Origin: Stagnihabitans sp038231395
Lineage (GTDB): Bacteria; Pseudomonadota; Alphaproteobacteria; Rhodobacterales; Rhodobacteraceae
Length of the DNA: 64,000 nt
Assembly (NCBI GenBank): GCA_038231395.1
Contig: JBBRLL010000016.1
Coordinates: forward strand, 17,893-81,892
Direction of reading: 5' to 3'
Shown: piece by piece, positions 35,304-43,304 of the stretch
Numbering within the stretch: position 1 is the first letter of the stretch
How the letters are laid out: every line of letters starts with the position of its first letter
Position numbers and translations under genes: made by a program
The notes under the pieces: model-generated
The model's input: the letters and a program-made list of their open reading frames with translations, nothing else
What the model was told of the DNA's origin: nothing
Databases searched by the model: none

Positions 35304-35852
35304 ATGACCCGCATTGCCACCCCCGCCAGCATCGCCGATGCCCCCGCCAAAGCTCAACCGCTGCTGGAGGCGGTGAAGAAGCAACTGGGCCTAGTGCCCA
35401 ACATGTTCCGCGTTGTTGCCAACAGCCCGGCAGCACTGGAAGGTTACCTCGGCCTGTCAGGTGCCTTGGCCAAAGGCAGCCTGCCCGCGCCGACCCGTGA
35501 GCGGATTGGGCTGGCCGTCGCCGAAGTGAATGGTTGCCGCTATTGCCTGTCCGCCCACAGCTATCTGGGCAAAAACCTCGCCAAGCTGGACGACGCAGAG
35601 ATCCTCGCCAACCGAAACGGCACTTCAATGGACCCCAAAGCCGCTGCTGCCGTGCGCTTTGCGGTTGCCGTGACAAAGGCGCGCGGCCATGTCAGCGACG
35701 AAGACCTGCGGGCGGTGCGCCTTGCTGGATATGACGACGCGCAAGTCACCGAAATCGTTGTGCATGTCGCGCTGAACACGCTGACCAACTATATCAACGA
35801 AGTGGCCCTGACCGAGATTGATTTCCCGGTCGCCGAAACCCTTGCCGCCTGA
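35304..35852 (+). CDS. Carboxymuconolactone decarboxylase/AhpD-like peroxidase-related protein
   Basis: 182 residues, all-helical, with the AhpD redox motif E-x3-C-x2-C-x3-H: Glu74, Cys78, Cys81 and His85 in EVNGCRYCLSAH. KKQLGLVPNMFRVVANSP is typical of the uncharacterised-peroxidase-related subgroup. The two cysteines probably reduce peroxides or act as an AhpC-like partner in the cytoplasm. First gene of a three-gene set divergent from LysR. Confidence 0.87.
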   Translation: MTRIATPASIADAPAKAQPLLEAVKKQLGLVPNMFRVVANSPAALEGYLGLSGALAKGSLPAPTRERIGLAVAEVNGCRYCLSAHSYLGKNLAKLDDAEILANRNGTSMDPKAAAAVRFAVAVTKARGHVSDEDLRAVRLAGYDDAQVTEIVVHVALNTLTNYINEVALTEIDFPVAETLAA

Positions 35853-35903
35853 CCCAACATGGCGCTGCCCCTTGCGGGCGGCGCCCTCATCCGGAGACCG
35901 CCC

Positions 35904-36368
35904 ATGTCACGCCCGCCCCTGCCACCCTTCACCCTCGACTCCGCTGCCCAAAAGGCCCGCCTTGCCGAAGATGCGTGGAATTCGCGCGACCCTGCTCGTG
36001 TCGCACTTGCCTACACCCCCGACAGCGTCTGGCGCAACCGAGTGGAGTTCATCACGGGCCGGGCAGAGATCGAAACCTTTCTGGCGCGGAAATGGTCGCG
36101 TGAGCATGACTATCGCCTGATCAAGGAAATCTGGGGTTGCCGCGAAAACCGCATCGCCGTGCGCTTTGCCTATGAATGGCACGATGGCGGCGGCGCGTGG
36201 TTCCGCAGCTATGGCAATGAAAACTGGGAGTTTGACGGCGATGGCCTGATGTCCCGTCGCATCGCCAGCATCAATGACCTTGCGATTGCCGGGGCCGAGC
36301 GCAAGTTCCACTGGCCCTTGGGTCGCAGGCCCGATGACCACCCCGGCCTCAGCGACCTTGGCCTGTAG
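35904..36368 (+). CDS. NTF2-like protein, DUF1348 family
   Basis: About 154 residues forming a cone-shaped NTF2-like fold: AQKARLAEDAWNSRDPARVALAYTPDSVWRNRVEFITGRAEIETFLARKW, then IAVRFAYEWHDGGGAWFRSYGNENWEFD and RASIND-like RIASINDLAI. DUF1348 proteins are common next to oxidoreductases but have no firm function. The ATG at 35904 follows GGAG and is preferred over a start at 35859 that would add an unconserved extension. Confidence 0.85.
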   Translation: MSRPPLPPFTLDSAAQKARLAEDAWNSRDPARVALAYTPDSVWRNRVEFITGRAEIETFLARKWSREHDYRLIKEIWGCRENRIAVRFAYEWHDGGGAWFRSYGNENWEFDGDGLMSRRIASINDLAIAGAERKFHWPLGRRPDDHPGLSDLGL

Positions 36369-36377
36369 GAGGCTGCA

Positions 36378-36980
36378 ATGTCTGCCAGCGATATAGCCTT
36401 TTCCCCGTCCGTGAAGGCGATCCAAACCCGCAAAGGTTCGCGCCGCGCCTATGCCCGTCAGGAAGAGGGAGCAGGTTGGCCCACGACGATCACCGACGAC
36501 CTGCGCGAGTTTGCCGAGACCCGGACCAGCCTCTTTCTGGCAACGGTCAATGCCGAGGGTCAGCCCTATATCCAGCATCGCGGCGGGCCAGCCGGGTTCT
36601 TGAAGGTGATCGACGACACCACGCTCGGTTTTGTCGATTTTGCCGGCAACCGTCAATTCATCACCTCCGGCAACCTGACGGACAATGCCAAGGCCTGCCT
36701 TTTCCTGATCGACTATACCCACAAGCGCCGCATCAAGGTCTGGGGCACGGCACGCGTCGTGGAAGGCGACGCCGTCCTGACCGCCGCGCTGATGCCTGAC
36801 TACAAGGCAAAGGCGGAGCAGGTGATCCTGTTCACCGTCACCGCTTGGGATGTGAATTGCAGCCAACACATCCCGCAAATGCTTGATGCGGCCGATGTGG
36901 CGAGGGCGTTGCATGACCGCGACATCCGTATCGCCACATTGGAAGGTGAGATTGCGCACCTGCGTGCCGAGGCACCGTAG
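36378..36980 (+). CDS. Pyridoxamine 5'-phosphate oxidase-family flavoprotein
   Basis: 200 residues of the split-barrel FMN-binding fold: FAETRTSLFLATVNAEGQPYIQHRGGPAGFLKVIDDTTLGFVDFAGNRQFITSGNL, followed by ARVVEGDAV and TAWDVNCSQHIPQM. The N-terminal 40 residues contain a short helical extension common in this subgroup. It may reduce or bind small electrophiles with FMN. It starts nine bases after the NTF2-like gene, with AGGAGG, so it is co-transcribed. Confidence 0.83.
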   Translation: MSASDIAFSPSVKAIQTRKGSRRAYARQEEGAGWPTTITDDLREFAETRTSLFLATVNAEGQPYIQHRGGPAGFLKVIDDTTLGFVDFAGNRQFITSGNLTDNAKACLFLIDYTHKRRIKVWGTARVVEGDAVLTAALMPDYKAKAEQVILFTVTAWDVNCSQHIPQMLDAADVARALHDRDIRIATLEGEIAHLRAEAP

Positions 36981-37038
36981 CCGATCGGTCCCACGAAAAC
37001 ACTCCAGGATGGCGATGCAGGCCGGCCCGGCGGACGTT

Positions 37039-37146
37039 CAAGACAAGCTCAAAGACCGGCTACGCATTGCAACCCGATACGACCGATGCCTGATCGGATT
37101 CTTCACCGCAATTGCTCTCGAAGCCACCGTCGCCTTATGGATATGA
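37039..37146 (+). pseudogene. IS5-family transposase C-terminal remnant (type A)
   Basis: The last 36 codons read KLKDRLRIATRYDRCLIGFFTAIALEATVALWI-stop. This is the conserved C-terminal tail of IS5-type transposases (GRLKDWRRIATRYDRC..FLSAIALAATVIFWL). Everything upstream is missing. A related scrap is at 59283-59501. Confidence 0.75.
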
Positions 37147-37241
37147 AAGTTGATAAGTCCAAAGCCCAATCTTGCGCAAACGGGCCTAACGGTGCTGTTG
37201 TCATCCCGCAAGGTGGCCACATTGAAGCAAAAGGTGGGACT

Positions 37242-37964
37242 ATGACGAGAATAGCCGTGGTGACGGGTGCTGCAGGTGGATTGGGGCGGGCGATCAGCGC
37301 GCAGTTGCTGGCGGATGGGTTGCATGTGGTAGGACTGGATATTGATGCGGCGGGGCTGAAGAGCATGGCGCATCCGGCGTTCAGCAGCCATGTCACCGAT
37401 CTGACCGACGTGCAGGCGATTGCGGCAGCCTTCAAGCAGATCGCGCTGGACCATGGCGGCGTTGATGCGCTGGTAAACAACGCGGGCACCTGCTTCATGT
37501 CTGACTTTCCAGACATCCCCGCGCCCGAGTTGGACCTGCAAATGTCAATCAACTTTTCCGGTGCGTTCCATTGCAGTCAGGCGGCGATCAAACTGATGGC
37601 AGGGCGGCCCGGCGTGCGCAAGATCGTCAATATCTCTTCGAACGGCGCCTATAATTTTGATGTGTTTGACCCGCCCCATTACCGCGCGTCGAAAGCCGCG
37701 CTGGATACGCTGACCAAGGATCTTGCCCGACGCTATGCCCGCGACAAGATCGCGGTGAACTCGCTTGCCCCTGCCATGACCGAAACGCCCTTGTTCAAGG
37801 TTCTGACCGAGGACGTGCTGGCCCGCGCCATCGCAGCCATGCCGCATGGCCATGCGATGCAACCGTCAGAGGTCGCAGCATGGGTGGGGTTTCTGATCTC
37901 AACCGCCGGGGATATTTGCAGCGGCAACGTCATCATCCTCAATCAGGGGCGCGATGTCAGGTGA
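37242..37964 (+). CDS. Short-chain dehydrogenase/reductase
   Basis: A 240-residue SDR with TGAAGGLG (8-15), Asp33 after beta-2 (GLDIDA, NAD-type), NNAG (79-82), Ser132/133, Tyr147 and Lys151 (YRASK). The substrate is unknown. The ATG at 37242 has AAAGGTGGG upstream; the open frame to 37086 includes transposase DNA and is not coding. It stands alone between an IS5 scrap and a truncated aminotransferase. Confidence 0.82.
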   Translation: MTRIAVVTGAAGGLGRAISAQLLADGLHVVGLDIDAAGLKSMAHPAFSSHVTDLTDVQAIAAAFKQIALDHGGVDALVNNAGTCFMSDFPDIPAPELDLQMSINFSGAFHCSQAAIKLMAGRPGVRKIVNISSNGAYNFDVFDPPHYRASKAALDTLTKDLARRYARDKIAVNSLAPAMTETPLFKVLTEDVLARAIAAMPHGHAMQPSEVAAWVGFLISTAGDICSGNVIILNQGRDVR

Positions 37965-38313
37965 GGCACTTTGGCGCTTACGCAAGTGGGGGCTTTGCTG
38001 CGGGCTTTGAGCAAAAATTTCCGGCGCGCGTCAGCCTGCCGCATCAGCCGCGCACCCTGATGAAGGGCGCGCGGCACATTCCACGACCCGGCGAACCCTT
38101 CGTCAATCCGGAGGGCCGCGATGATTGCATCCGAGGTCAGGAGATCCCAACCCGTCTTCGGCAATCTGACCAATAGGTCCAGTTGCGCAGGTGCGCAGCC
38201 CGGACTGCACCTGGAACAGCCCGCGATCCAGCACGGCCAGCCGAATGGGTTTTCCCTTCCGCAAAATCTGATCCATCGTCGCGGGCAGATCAGAGATCAG
38301 GCGGAGCGCCCGG
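37965..38313. other. Spacer without recognisable gene
   Basis: About 350 bases between the SDR gene and the aminotransferase fragment. Frames on the minus strand are open across it but shift into each other and match nothing I know. It is probably debris of a deleted gene. Confidence 0.4.
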
Positions 38314-38811
38314 TTGAAAGTCGAGATCCATACTCTTTTTAAATATCTGCCGGAAACGACCACCGCAGAGCCCGAAGCGATGGTGGGGTTTTCCCTGTCA
38401 GCCTCGCCGCGCTTGGGCGACTTTCTGGCTGATCTGAACCCGAACCAATCGCCTGACTGGAACAGTCGCGATTTTCGCGGCCTGCCAGAGTTGCGCGATC
38501 ATGTTCTGGCGCAGGCGGGACTGACCGGAATTTGTGCGCCTGCCGATGTTCTGATCACCGGCGGGGCTGCCGTGGCGAATTATCTATCTATCATGCAGCG
38601 CCTGCAACCCGGTGAACGCATCGTGCTGGAAGCACCCGGGTGGCCACAAGCCGAAGTGCTGGCCAAGGCCAAGGGCGCGGAAATCATCAAGATCGCACGC
38701 ATTGAAACCGACGGTTGGCGCTTGCCGCTGGATCAGTTGGCGGCAGCGTTCAGGCTGGTTGCTGAGATACTTCCAAATGTGCGGCAAAAGCCGAGATCGC
38801 GGGCACCGTAG
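38314..38811 (+). pseudogene. PLP-dependent class I/II aminotransferase, N-terminal fragment
   Basis: Residues 25-150 match the N-terminal half of a fold-I aminotransferase: GFSLSASPRLGDFLADL, FRGLPELRDHVLAQAGL, DVLITGGAAVANYLSIMQRLQPGERIVLEAPGWPQAEVLAKAKGAEII. After about nt 38755 homology ends, before the NPxNPTG and the PLP-lysine regions, so the enzyme is dead. A total of 165 residues compares with a normal 370-400. Confidence 0.7.
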
Positions 38812-39097
38812 CAAGGTCCACAGAACTGCGACTGCTTTGACCGCAACGCCGCGGCTACCACGAATGGCCTTTTCCGCGAAGCGGCGCTCCACGGGCACCG
38901 GGCCTTGGGGCGACCCCGTTTTTTTTCAGATCGGGATCTCGTCGTCTCGGTCAACCAGATCGGCGTTTTCAGTCTCGGCCGAATTCGGGCGGCTGCGGTC
39001 GGTGCCGGTGGCATCGGTCCACTTGGTGTCGTGGATGCGGCCGTGCCCGCGCAGGTTCACGGCTTTCGCAAAGGGACATGACGTCTCAAAATATTGT

Positions 39098-39122
39098 GGA
39101 ACTTTTTCGGGCAACACGCGTT
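39098..39122 (+). promoter_or_regulatory. EcfG-type promoter (GGAAC-N16-CGTT)
   Basis: GGAAC at 39098-39102 and CGTT at 39119-39122 with a 16-base spacer, an exact match to the alphaproteobacterial general stress sigma factor consensus. It lies 34 bases before the DUF2383 gene start. The phyR-nepR-ecfG locus is 4 kb away. Confidence 0.8.
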
Positions 39123-39155
39123 CTTCTGGCAAAAGCACAACAGAAAGGCGATGCC

Positions 39156-39626
39156 ATGAACCCCGTTGTTGTCCCAGGCGACCAAGATGACGTTGCCGAT
39201 GACGAGGCACTTTCCACGTCTGATTTGCAGCCTTTGTCCGAGCTGCACGATCTGACGGTGGATGCCGTTGCAGGCTATACGACGATGGTCGAAAAAGCCG
39301 AACCCGGTTTTGTCAATACTGCTAGCCGGTTCAAAGCGTTGCACGCTGAACAGGCGGAAAAACTGGCAGGTATGTTGACCGACATCGGTGGAACCGTCAA
39401 CACCGATGGAACCATTATGGGCAGTGTGAACAAGGCAGTTGTCACCGTTCGGTCCTGGTTCGACGACATCGACGAAGACATCATGGATCAGGTTCGCAGC
39501 GGCGAAGATCACCTCCTGTCCGCTTTTGACAAGGCGATTATGTCTCATCTTCCTGTCGGACATCGGACGACGCTGCGTGACATGCGAGACGCACTGACGG
39601 ACCTTCTGGTCGACACCGCTCAATGA
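39156..39626 (+). CDS. DUF2383 four-helix-bundle stress protein
   Basis: About 156 residues: LSELHDLTVDAVAGYTTMVEKAEPGF, SRFKALHAEQAEKLAGMLTDIGG, then GSVNKAVVTVRSWFDDIDEDIMDQVRSGEDHLLSAFDKAI. This is the ferritin-like/PA2169 DUF2383 pattern. Function is unknown; such genes are often in general stress regulons. The start at 39156 is behind GAAAGGCG. A perfect EcfG promoter precedes it. It is followed by three YqjD/E-like genes and may head that transcript. Confidence 0.82.
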   Translation: MNPVVVPGDQDDVADDEALSTSDLQPLSELHDLTVDAVAGYTTMVEKAEPGFVNTASRFKALHAEQAEKLAGMLTDIGGTVNTDGTIMGSVNKAVVTVRSWFDDIDEDIMDQVRSGEDHLLSAFDKAIMSHLPVGHRTTLRDMRDALTDLLVDTAQ

Positions 39627-39686
39627 ACTGACGGGCATTGCTACCGCTCGACACCCAAACCCCCGACGTAAATGAAGGAGAACAAA

Positions 39687-40208
39687 ATGTCATCGAATGA
39701 TCTCAAATCCAAGTTTGAAGAGACCAAGGACGCCGCCAAGGATGCCATCGCCTCGGCGCGGGAGACTGCGTCGACCGTGAAGGACGACGCGATGTCGCTT
39801 GCCGGTAAGACAGTAAATCAGGCCCGCGACATTGCGGTCGAACGGATCGAGAGTGCCCGCGAGTCGGTGGCTGATGTGGGCGAGCGCCTCGCACGCACGT
39901 TGCAGGACAGTGCTGCCGAAGTACGGGGCATGAGCGCTCAGGCTTTGTCGGGTGCAGCAAGTGGCCTGACCACTGCGGCAACGGCACTGCGGTCGCAAAG
40001 CATCGAAGAGCTTATGGCAAGCGCGAAGGCTTTCGCGCATCGCAATCCGGGTGCCTTTGCGGCTGGGGCGGCAGTTGCAGGGTTCGCCTTTTCAAGGTTC
40101 CTCTTGTCGTCCTCACGTTCCGTGGAGGCCGAGCGTCGCGCCATGCACGACACTGAACGTCTTTACCGCGATGCCTCGCGTCGGGTGGTGGATGGCGGGC
40201 GGTCATGA
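39687..40208 (+). CDS. YqjD/ElaB-like (DUF883-type) membrane-anchored protein
   Basis: About 173 residues. An Ala/Asp/Glu-rich amphipathic helical region (KFEETKDAAKDAIASARETASTVKDDAM..) is followed by a hydrophobic segment near the end (AHRNPGAFAAGAAVAGFAFSRFLLSSS). This is the topology of YqjD/ElaB, inner-membrane proteins that associate with stationary-phase ribosomes in E. coli. AAGGAG lies before the ATG at 39687. The stop overlaps the next start (ATGA). Confidence 0.8.
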   Translation: MSSNDLKSKFEETKDAAKDAIASARETASTVKDDAMSLAGKTVNQARDIAVERIESARESVADVGERLARTLQDSAAEVRGMSAQALSGAASGLTTAATALRSQSIEELMASAKAFAHRNPGAFAAGAAVAGFAFSRFLLSSSRSVEAERRAMHDTERLYRDASRRVVDGGRS

Positions 40209-40621
40209 CATTACACGCGTCGCATGATCAAGAACCACGCGGCGATCTGATAATGGGGCTGTTGCAAAGCTTGTCCCGACTGGTACGCGGCGAAATCGAG
40301 CTTGCGAAGGCCGAAGTCGCTTTGTCTGCACGTTCGGTGATGCGCGGGGCGACCCTTGCTGTGTTTGCGGTGATCTTGGGCATTGCGGGCATCGGCCTTT
40401 TGTCCGCTGCCGGTGCGGCAGGGCTGATAGCTTGGGGCTTGGCTCCCGCTGTGGCCCTGCTTGTCACCGCAGCAATTGTCCTGATCGCGTGTTTTGCCTT
40501 CGCCTATATGGCCGCAGCCGCGCTGCAGCGCGCCGGAACATTTCCCGACCGGTCAGTGCGAAATCTGTCGCGTGACATCCAAACCTTGAAAGCTGGAGTG
40601 ACATCCGATGCAACACACTGA
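40205..40621 (+). CDS. YqjE-like/holin superfamily III (Actinobacterial holin-X type) membrane protein
   Basis: 138 residues: an amphipathic start (LLQSLSRLVRGEIELAKAEV), two strong transmembrane segments (ATLAVFAVILGIAGIGLLSAAGAAGLIAWGL and AVALLVTAAIVLIACFAFAYMAAAA) and a charged tail. It corresponds to YqjE in the yqjDEK-like cluster. It is coupled to both neighbours by overlaps, and probably forms part of an envelope stress complex; it is not a phage holin. Confidence 0.83.
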   Translation: MTLHASHDQEPRGDLIMGLLQSLSRLVRGEIELAKAEVALSARSVMRGATLAVFAVILGIAGIGLLSAAGAAGLIAWGLAPAVALLVTAAIVLIACFAFAYMAAAALQRAGTFPDRSVRNLSRDIQTLKAGVTSDATH

Positions 40622-41489
40622 AGACATGTCAGACGTGGCCCGGATCGAGGCGGAACTTGCGAAAGAACGGGCGACAGTGGCCGACACTCTTGATGCCTTG
40701 CGCGGGCGCTTGACCGTTGATTCCCTGACCGCAGATGTGAGGGAGGCGCTGGCGGACAACATTGGCCCGATCAGTGCCGGGCTTGACCGTATCGTTCGTG
40801 CAAACCCATTGGCCGTCGCCTTGATCGGCGCAGGGGTAGCCTGGCTTGCCGTCGGCGGTCTCAGGCACATCAGACCCGGCAAGTCGGTTGCAGGGACAGC
40901 GGATGAGCCCCTGTCTGGATGGGACGATGAAGGCGGTCGGGGCTATCACCCGCCGCTGGGCGAGGACATGTCCTGGGTCCGTGACAGCCATGCCCTGCGT
41001 GCGTCGGCGCGCGCAAACTTGGCAAGCATAGAAGCGGCCGCGCGTGAAGGCTTTATCTCGGTCGTGCGAGCGGCAGAAGAGCGGGCCGACGTGGTCGCAC
41101 GCTATGCCGTGGACTCGAATATCGCCCTGCGCCGCGGTCTTGAGGGATTGCCTGTTGAGGCGCAGGACAGGATCGTCGCCCTACGCGAACGGGTGTTCAG
41201 TGCGCCTCGCACTGCGGATGCCGTCAAGCAGCGGATGCTGGAAGATCAGCCAATGGTGGCTGGCGCCATTGCTCTTGCCGTGGGGGCCTGTCTGGCAGCT
41301 GCCCTGCCGCGCACACAGGCAGAAGATCGCCTGTTTGGGGCAGAGCGCGACCGTCTTGTCAATCACGCTCAGGCCATGCTGCGTGCAGAAAAGTCCCGTG
41401 CGTCGGATGTGGTTGCCGATTTTGCAGGCACGTTACGCTCAGGGTTGCAAAGCACGACGGTGCGCTATCCGCGTGCGATTGGAACCTGA
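40608..41489 (+). CDS. DUF3618-containing protein
   Basis: 293 residues with the DUF3618 N-terminus (ARIEAELAKERATVADTLDALRGRLTVDSLTADVR) followed by a membrane segment NPLAVALIGAGVAWLAVGGL, a long helical region and a second hydrophobic stretch PMVAGAIALAVGACLAAALP. Proteins of this kind follow YqjD and YqjE homologues. It overlaps the YqjE-like gene by 14 bases. A strong terminator follows, closing the transcript. Confidence 0.8.
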   Translation: MQHTEDMSDVARIEAELAKERATVADTLDALRGRLTVDSLTADVREALADNIGPISAGLDRIVRANPLAVALIGAGVAWLAVGGLRHIRPGKSVAGTADEPLSGWDDEGGRGYHPPLGEDMSWVRDSHALRASARANLASIEAAAREGFISVVRAAEERADVVARYAVDSNIALRRGLEGLPVEAQDRIVALRERVFSAPRTADAVKQRMLEDQPMVAGAIALAVGACLAAALPRTQAEDRLFGAERDRLVNHAQAMLRAEKSRASDVVADFAGTLRSGLQSTTVRYPRAIGT

Positions 41490-41515
41490 AGTTTATGCTT
41501 GGCCACTCAAGCAAA

Positions 41516-41540
41516 GGCCCGCAGCGCGCGGGTCTTTTTT
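41516..41540 (+). terminator. Intrinsic terminator of the DUF3618 operon
   Basis: The stem GGCCCGC/GCGGGTC with a five-base loop is followed by TTTTTT (41535-41540), 27 bases after the stop codon. Confidence 0.8.
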
Positions 41541-41562
41541 ATTTGTTTTGACGAAATCCGCA

Positions 41563-41587
41563 GGAACCGAATGAACGGTCAGACGTT
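41563..41587 (+). promoter_or_regulatory. EcfG-type promoter (GGAAC-N16-CGTT) with no downstream protein gene
   Basis: GGAAC at 41563-41567 and CGTT at 41584-41587 with a 16-base spacer. It begins just after the preceding terminator and faces a structured region that ends in another terminator, with no protein-coding frame between. Confidence 0.75.
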
Positions 41588-41593
41588 ACACCC

Positions 41594-41727
41594 GTGACCA
41601 GCGAGTGGCCTTTCTCTCGCCGCGCCTGTCCCTCGGGTTGCTGGTTTGCACGGGTTACGTCCCCGAGCCCTTGCTCTGCCCGCCGGTTCCAGCCCGTTAA
41701 TGGCGTGTGATACCGGCGGGCTTTTTT
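41594..41727 (+). ncRNA. Predicted EcfG-dependent small RNA of about 134 nt
   Basis: The 5' boundary is set by the perfect EcfG promoter at 41563-41587 and the 3' end by the GC-rich hairpin and T6 at 41678-41727. The interval can form a long stem between 41590-41602 (ACCCGTGACCAGC) and 41640-41655 (GCTGGT, three-base bulge, CACGGGT), an internal GCGAG/CTCGC hairpin and the terminator hairpin. No coding frame with a ribosome site was seen. The target is unknown. The exact 5' end is an estimate, and partial exclusion of the first bases of the long stem is possible. Confidence 0.6.
41678..41727 (+). terminator. Intrinsic terminator of the predicted small RNA
   Basis: A ten-bp perfect stem GCCCGCCGGT (41678-41687) with ACCGGCGGGC (41712-41721) followed directly by TTTTTT (41722-41727). 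Confidence 0.8.
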
Positions 41728-42352
41728 CGTCATTTGGTGCTTGAGGAACGGCCGGTGGTCCGGCGGTTCGGGCGCGGTCCTGAGTGTTCTGCAAGGGCAG
41801 TCAGTAGGGCCATGCGAAGACGCTGCCTATACAAGACGCTGCCCATCAAAATAGCCGGCCGGAGGTCAAGCAGACTGTCGGGCGTTTTGTTTTTGTTTAA
41901 CTGCCATGAACCGGATTCGACTGCAAATTATGTTGGCAAAAGGCCTGAGCGACGATTCCGGCGTGTTCCATTTGACCTCCTCCCACTTCGTCCTGCGTTC
42001 AAGACCAGCGGCCTTGTGTTTGATCGTCGGCGCTGTTGGGTGTGACAAGCGTGCCGGGTGCGGTGCCCTCAAGTGCGGCACGCTTGGGCCGGGGTTTTGT
42101 GACGCGGCGCGGAATGCGGTCTGACTTTGTTGCAGTCGTGTCGTGCCAGACGGCCAGCGTGCGGTGGGCTTCAGCCGGCAGCGCGTGTCGGCCAGCGATC
42201 GAACGAGGGTTGCAATCAGCCGTGCCGCGATCAGGGGAACGAAGCGGGTGACAGATCCCAGCCGGGTATAGTGCAAATTCAGCTTTGGCAATCTCGCCAC
42301 GGACCTTTGAGCCAAAACCACCGTCGCCCTACCATGAGCGCCCGCATTTGGC
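41728..42352. other. Long spacer without supported gene
   Basis: About 620 bases between the sRNA terminator and the phyR terminator. A 176-residue frame is open on the minus strand (41866-42396), but it is Arg/Pro/Thr-rich, runs through the phyR terminator and matches no family I know. I see no promoter motif or repeat worth claiming. Confidence 0.45.
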
Positions 42353-42393
42353 GCAAAAAAGGCCCAGACGGTTGAACGGGCCCTTTTTTGCCA
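42353..42393. terminator. Bidirectional terminator downstream of phyR
   Basis: A symmetric structure: GCAAAAAAGGCCC, a spacer, then GGGCCCTTTTTTGC. GC pairs form the stem and each strand ends in T6. It lies eleven bases beyond the phyR stop codon. Confidence 0.8.
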
Positions 42394-42404
42394 CAACGAT
42401 CCGG

Positions 42405-43214
42405 TCAGGCGTGCAGCGTTTCGGTACTGGAAAAGAACATTGCCTGCGATACGGCAGAGCGGACCTGCTCTTCCGAGTACGGCTTGGTGATCAGGAAAGC
42501 TGGCTCTGGCCGGTCGCCGGTCAACAAGCGTTCGGGGAACGCGGTGATGAAGATCACAGGCAGCGCTTCGAACTCTGCCAGAATGTCATTGACCGCATCA
42601 ATGCCCGAGGATTTGTCGGCAAGCTGGATGTCGGCCAGAATCAAGTCAGGACGGGCGCGCGTGGCCAGTGCGACGGCCTGCGCTCTGGTTGCAGCGATCC
42701 CCGTGACCTCATGGCCCAGTTCGGTCACAATGGCCGCGATGTCCATCGCAATGATCGCCTCATCTTCGATGATCATGACGCGGCCGGTGATGGAAAGCTC
42801 CATCTCTTTGACCGCCGTGCCGATCAGGTGGGCGATCTCAGCTTTATTGGTTCCCATAACCAAAGCAATCTCGGCTTCGGTAAACCCCTCGATCACGTTC
42901 AGCAAAAGCGCTTCTCGGGTGTTTGGCGTCAGTCGGGCCATATGGCGCTGCGCGATGGCCGAATACCGCGTGTCAGCCTCTCCCACCGGGGCGCCGGCGC
43001 TGAACCAGACCAGGTGAAAGGCATGGAACAGCCCCACCTTCGGGTCCGCGCTGCCCAACAAGACCGACGGGTCCTCCAGAACGGCCTCCAGCGTTGCTGC
43101 GGCGAAATTGTCACCGGTGGTCTGGCTACCCGTGAGCGCGCGCGCGTAGCGGCGAAGATATGGCAAGTGCGTACCGATGGTCTTGGCGACGTCGGTCTGG
43201 CTTTGGGCGGACAT
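42405..43214 (-). CDS. phyR: PhyR, anti-anti-sigma response regulator of the general stress response
   Basis: About 269 residues with the diagnostic PhyR layout. An N-terminal EcfG-like sigma domain (HLPYLRRYARALTGSQTTGDNFA, later TPNTREALLLNVIEGFTEAEIALVMG) is followed by a C-terminal receiver domain with acidic EDE, phospho-acceptor Asp195 (LILADIQLA), Thr224 (FITAFPE) and Lys244 (ITKPY). On phosphorylation the sigma-like domain binds NepR and frees EcfG. The ATG at 43214 follows GGGAGAA; the frame upstream of it runs into the shared promoter. It is divergent from nepR-ecfG across a palindromic EcfG promoter, and ends at a bidirectional terminator. Confidence 0.95.
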   Translation of the reverse strand: MSAQSQTDVAKTIGTHLPYLRRYARALTGSQTTGDNFAAATLEAVLEDPSVLLGSADPKVGLFHAFHLVWFSAGAPVGEADTRYSAIAQRHMARLTPNTREALLLNVIEGFTEAEIALVMGTNKAEIAHLIGTAVKEMELSITGRVMIIEDEAIIAMDIAAIVTELGHEVTGIAATRAQAVALATRARPDLILADIQLADKSSGIDAVNDILAEFEALPVIFITAFPERLLTGDRPEPAFLITKPYSEEQVRSAVSQAMFFSSTETLHA

Positions 43215-43243
43215 TTTATTCTCCCTCAGATCGTTTTTTTTCG

Positions 43244-43275
43244 GGAACCAAACGCGTGACCCGGCGTTTGGTTCC
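43244..43275. promoter_or_regulatory. Palindromic divergent EcfG promoter for phyR and nepR-ecfG
   Basis: On the plus strand GGAAC (43244-43248) and CGTT (43265-43268) are 16 bases apart; on the minus strand GGAAC (43275-43271) and CGTT (43254-43251) are also 16 apart. The site is an inverted repeat, GGAACCAAACGC ... GCGTTTGGTTCC, so one 32-bp element carries two complete, overlapping, opposite EcfG promoters. Predicted leaders are about 30 nt on each side. Confidence 0.85.
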
Positions 43276-43304
43276 ACATATGGTGCAGGCAGGCGATATA
43301 AAAG

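Noticed and set aside
40205..40621. Phage holin, hence a prophage
   Set aside because: The protein is the YqjE type within a yqjD/yqjE/DUF3618 cluster; no other phage gene is nearby.
41866..42396. 176-residue minus-strand frame in the spacer before phyR
   Set aside because: It starts inside the phyR terminator, has Arg/Thr/Pro-rich composition, no ribosome site and no family resemblance.
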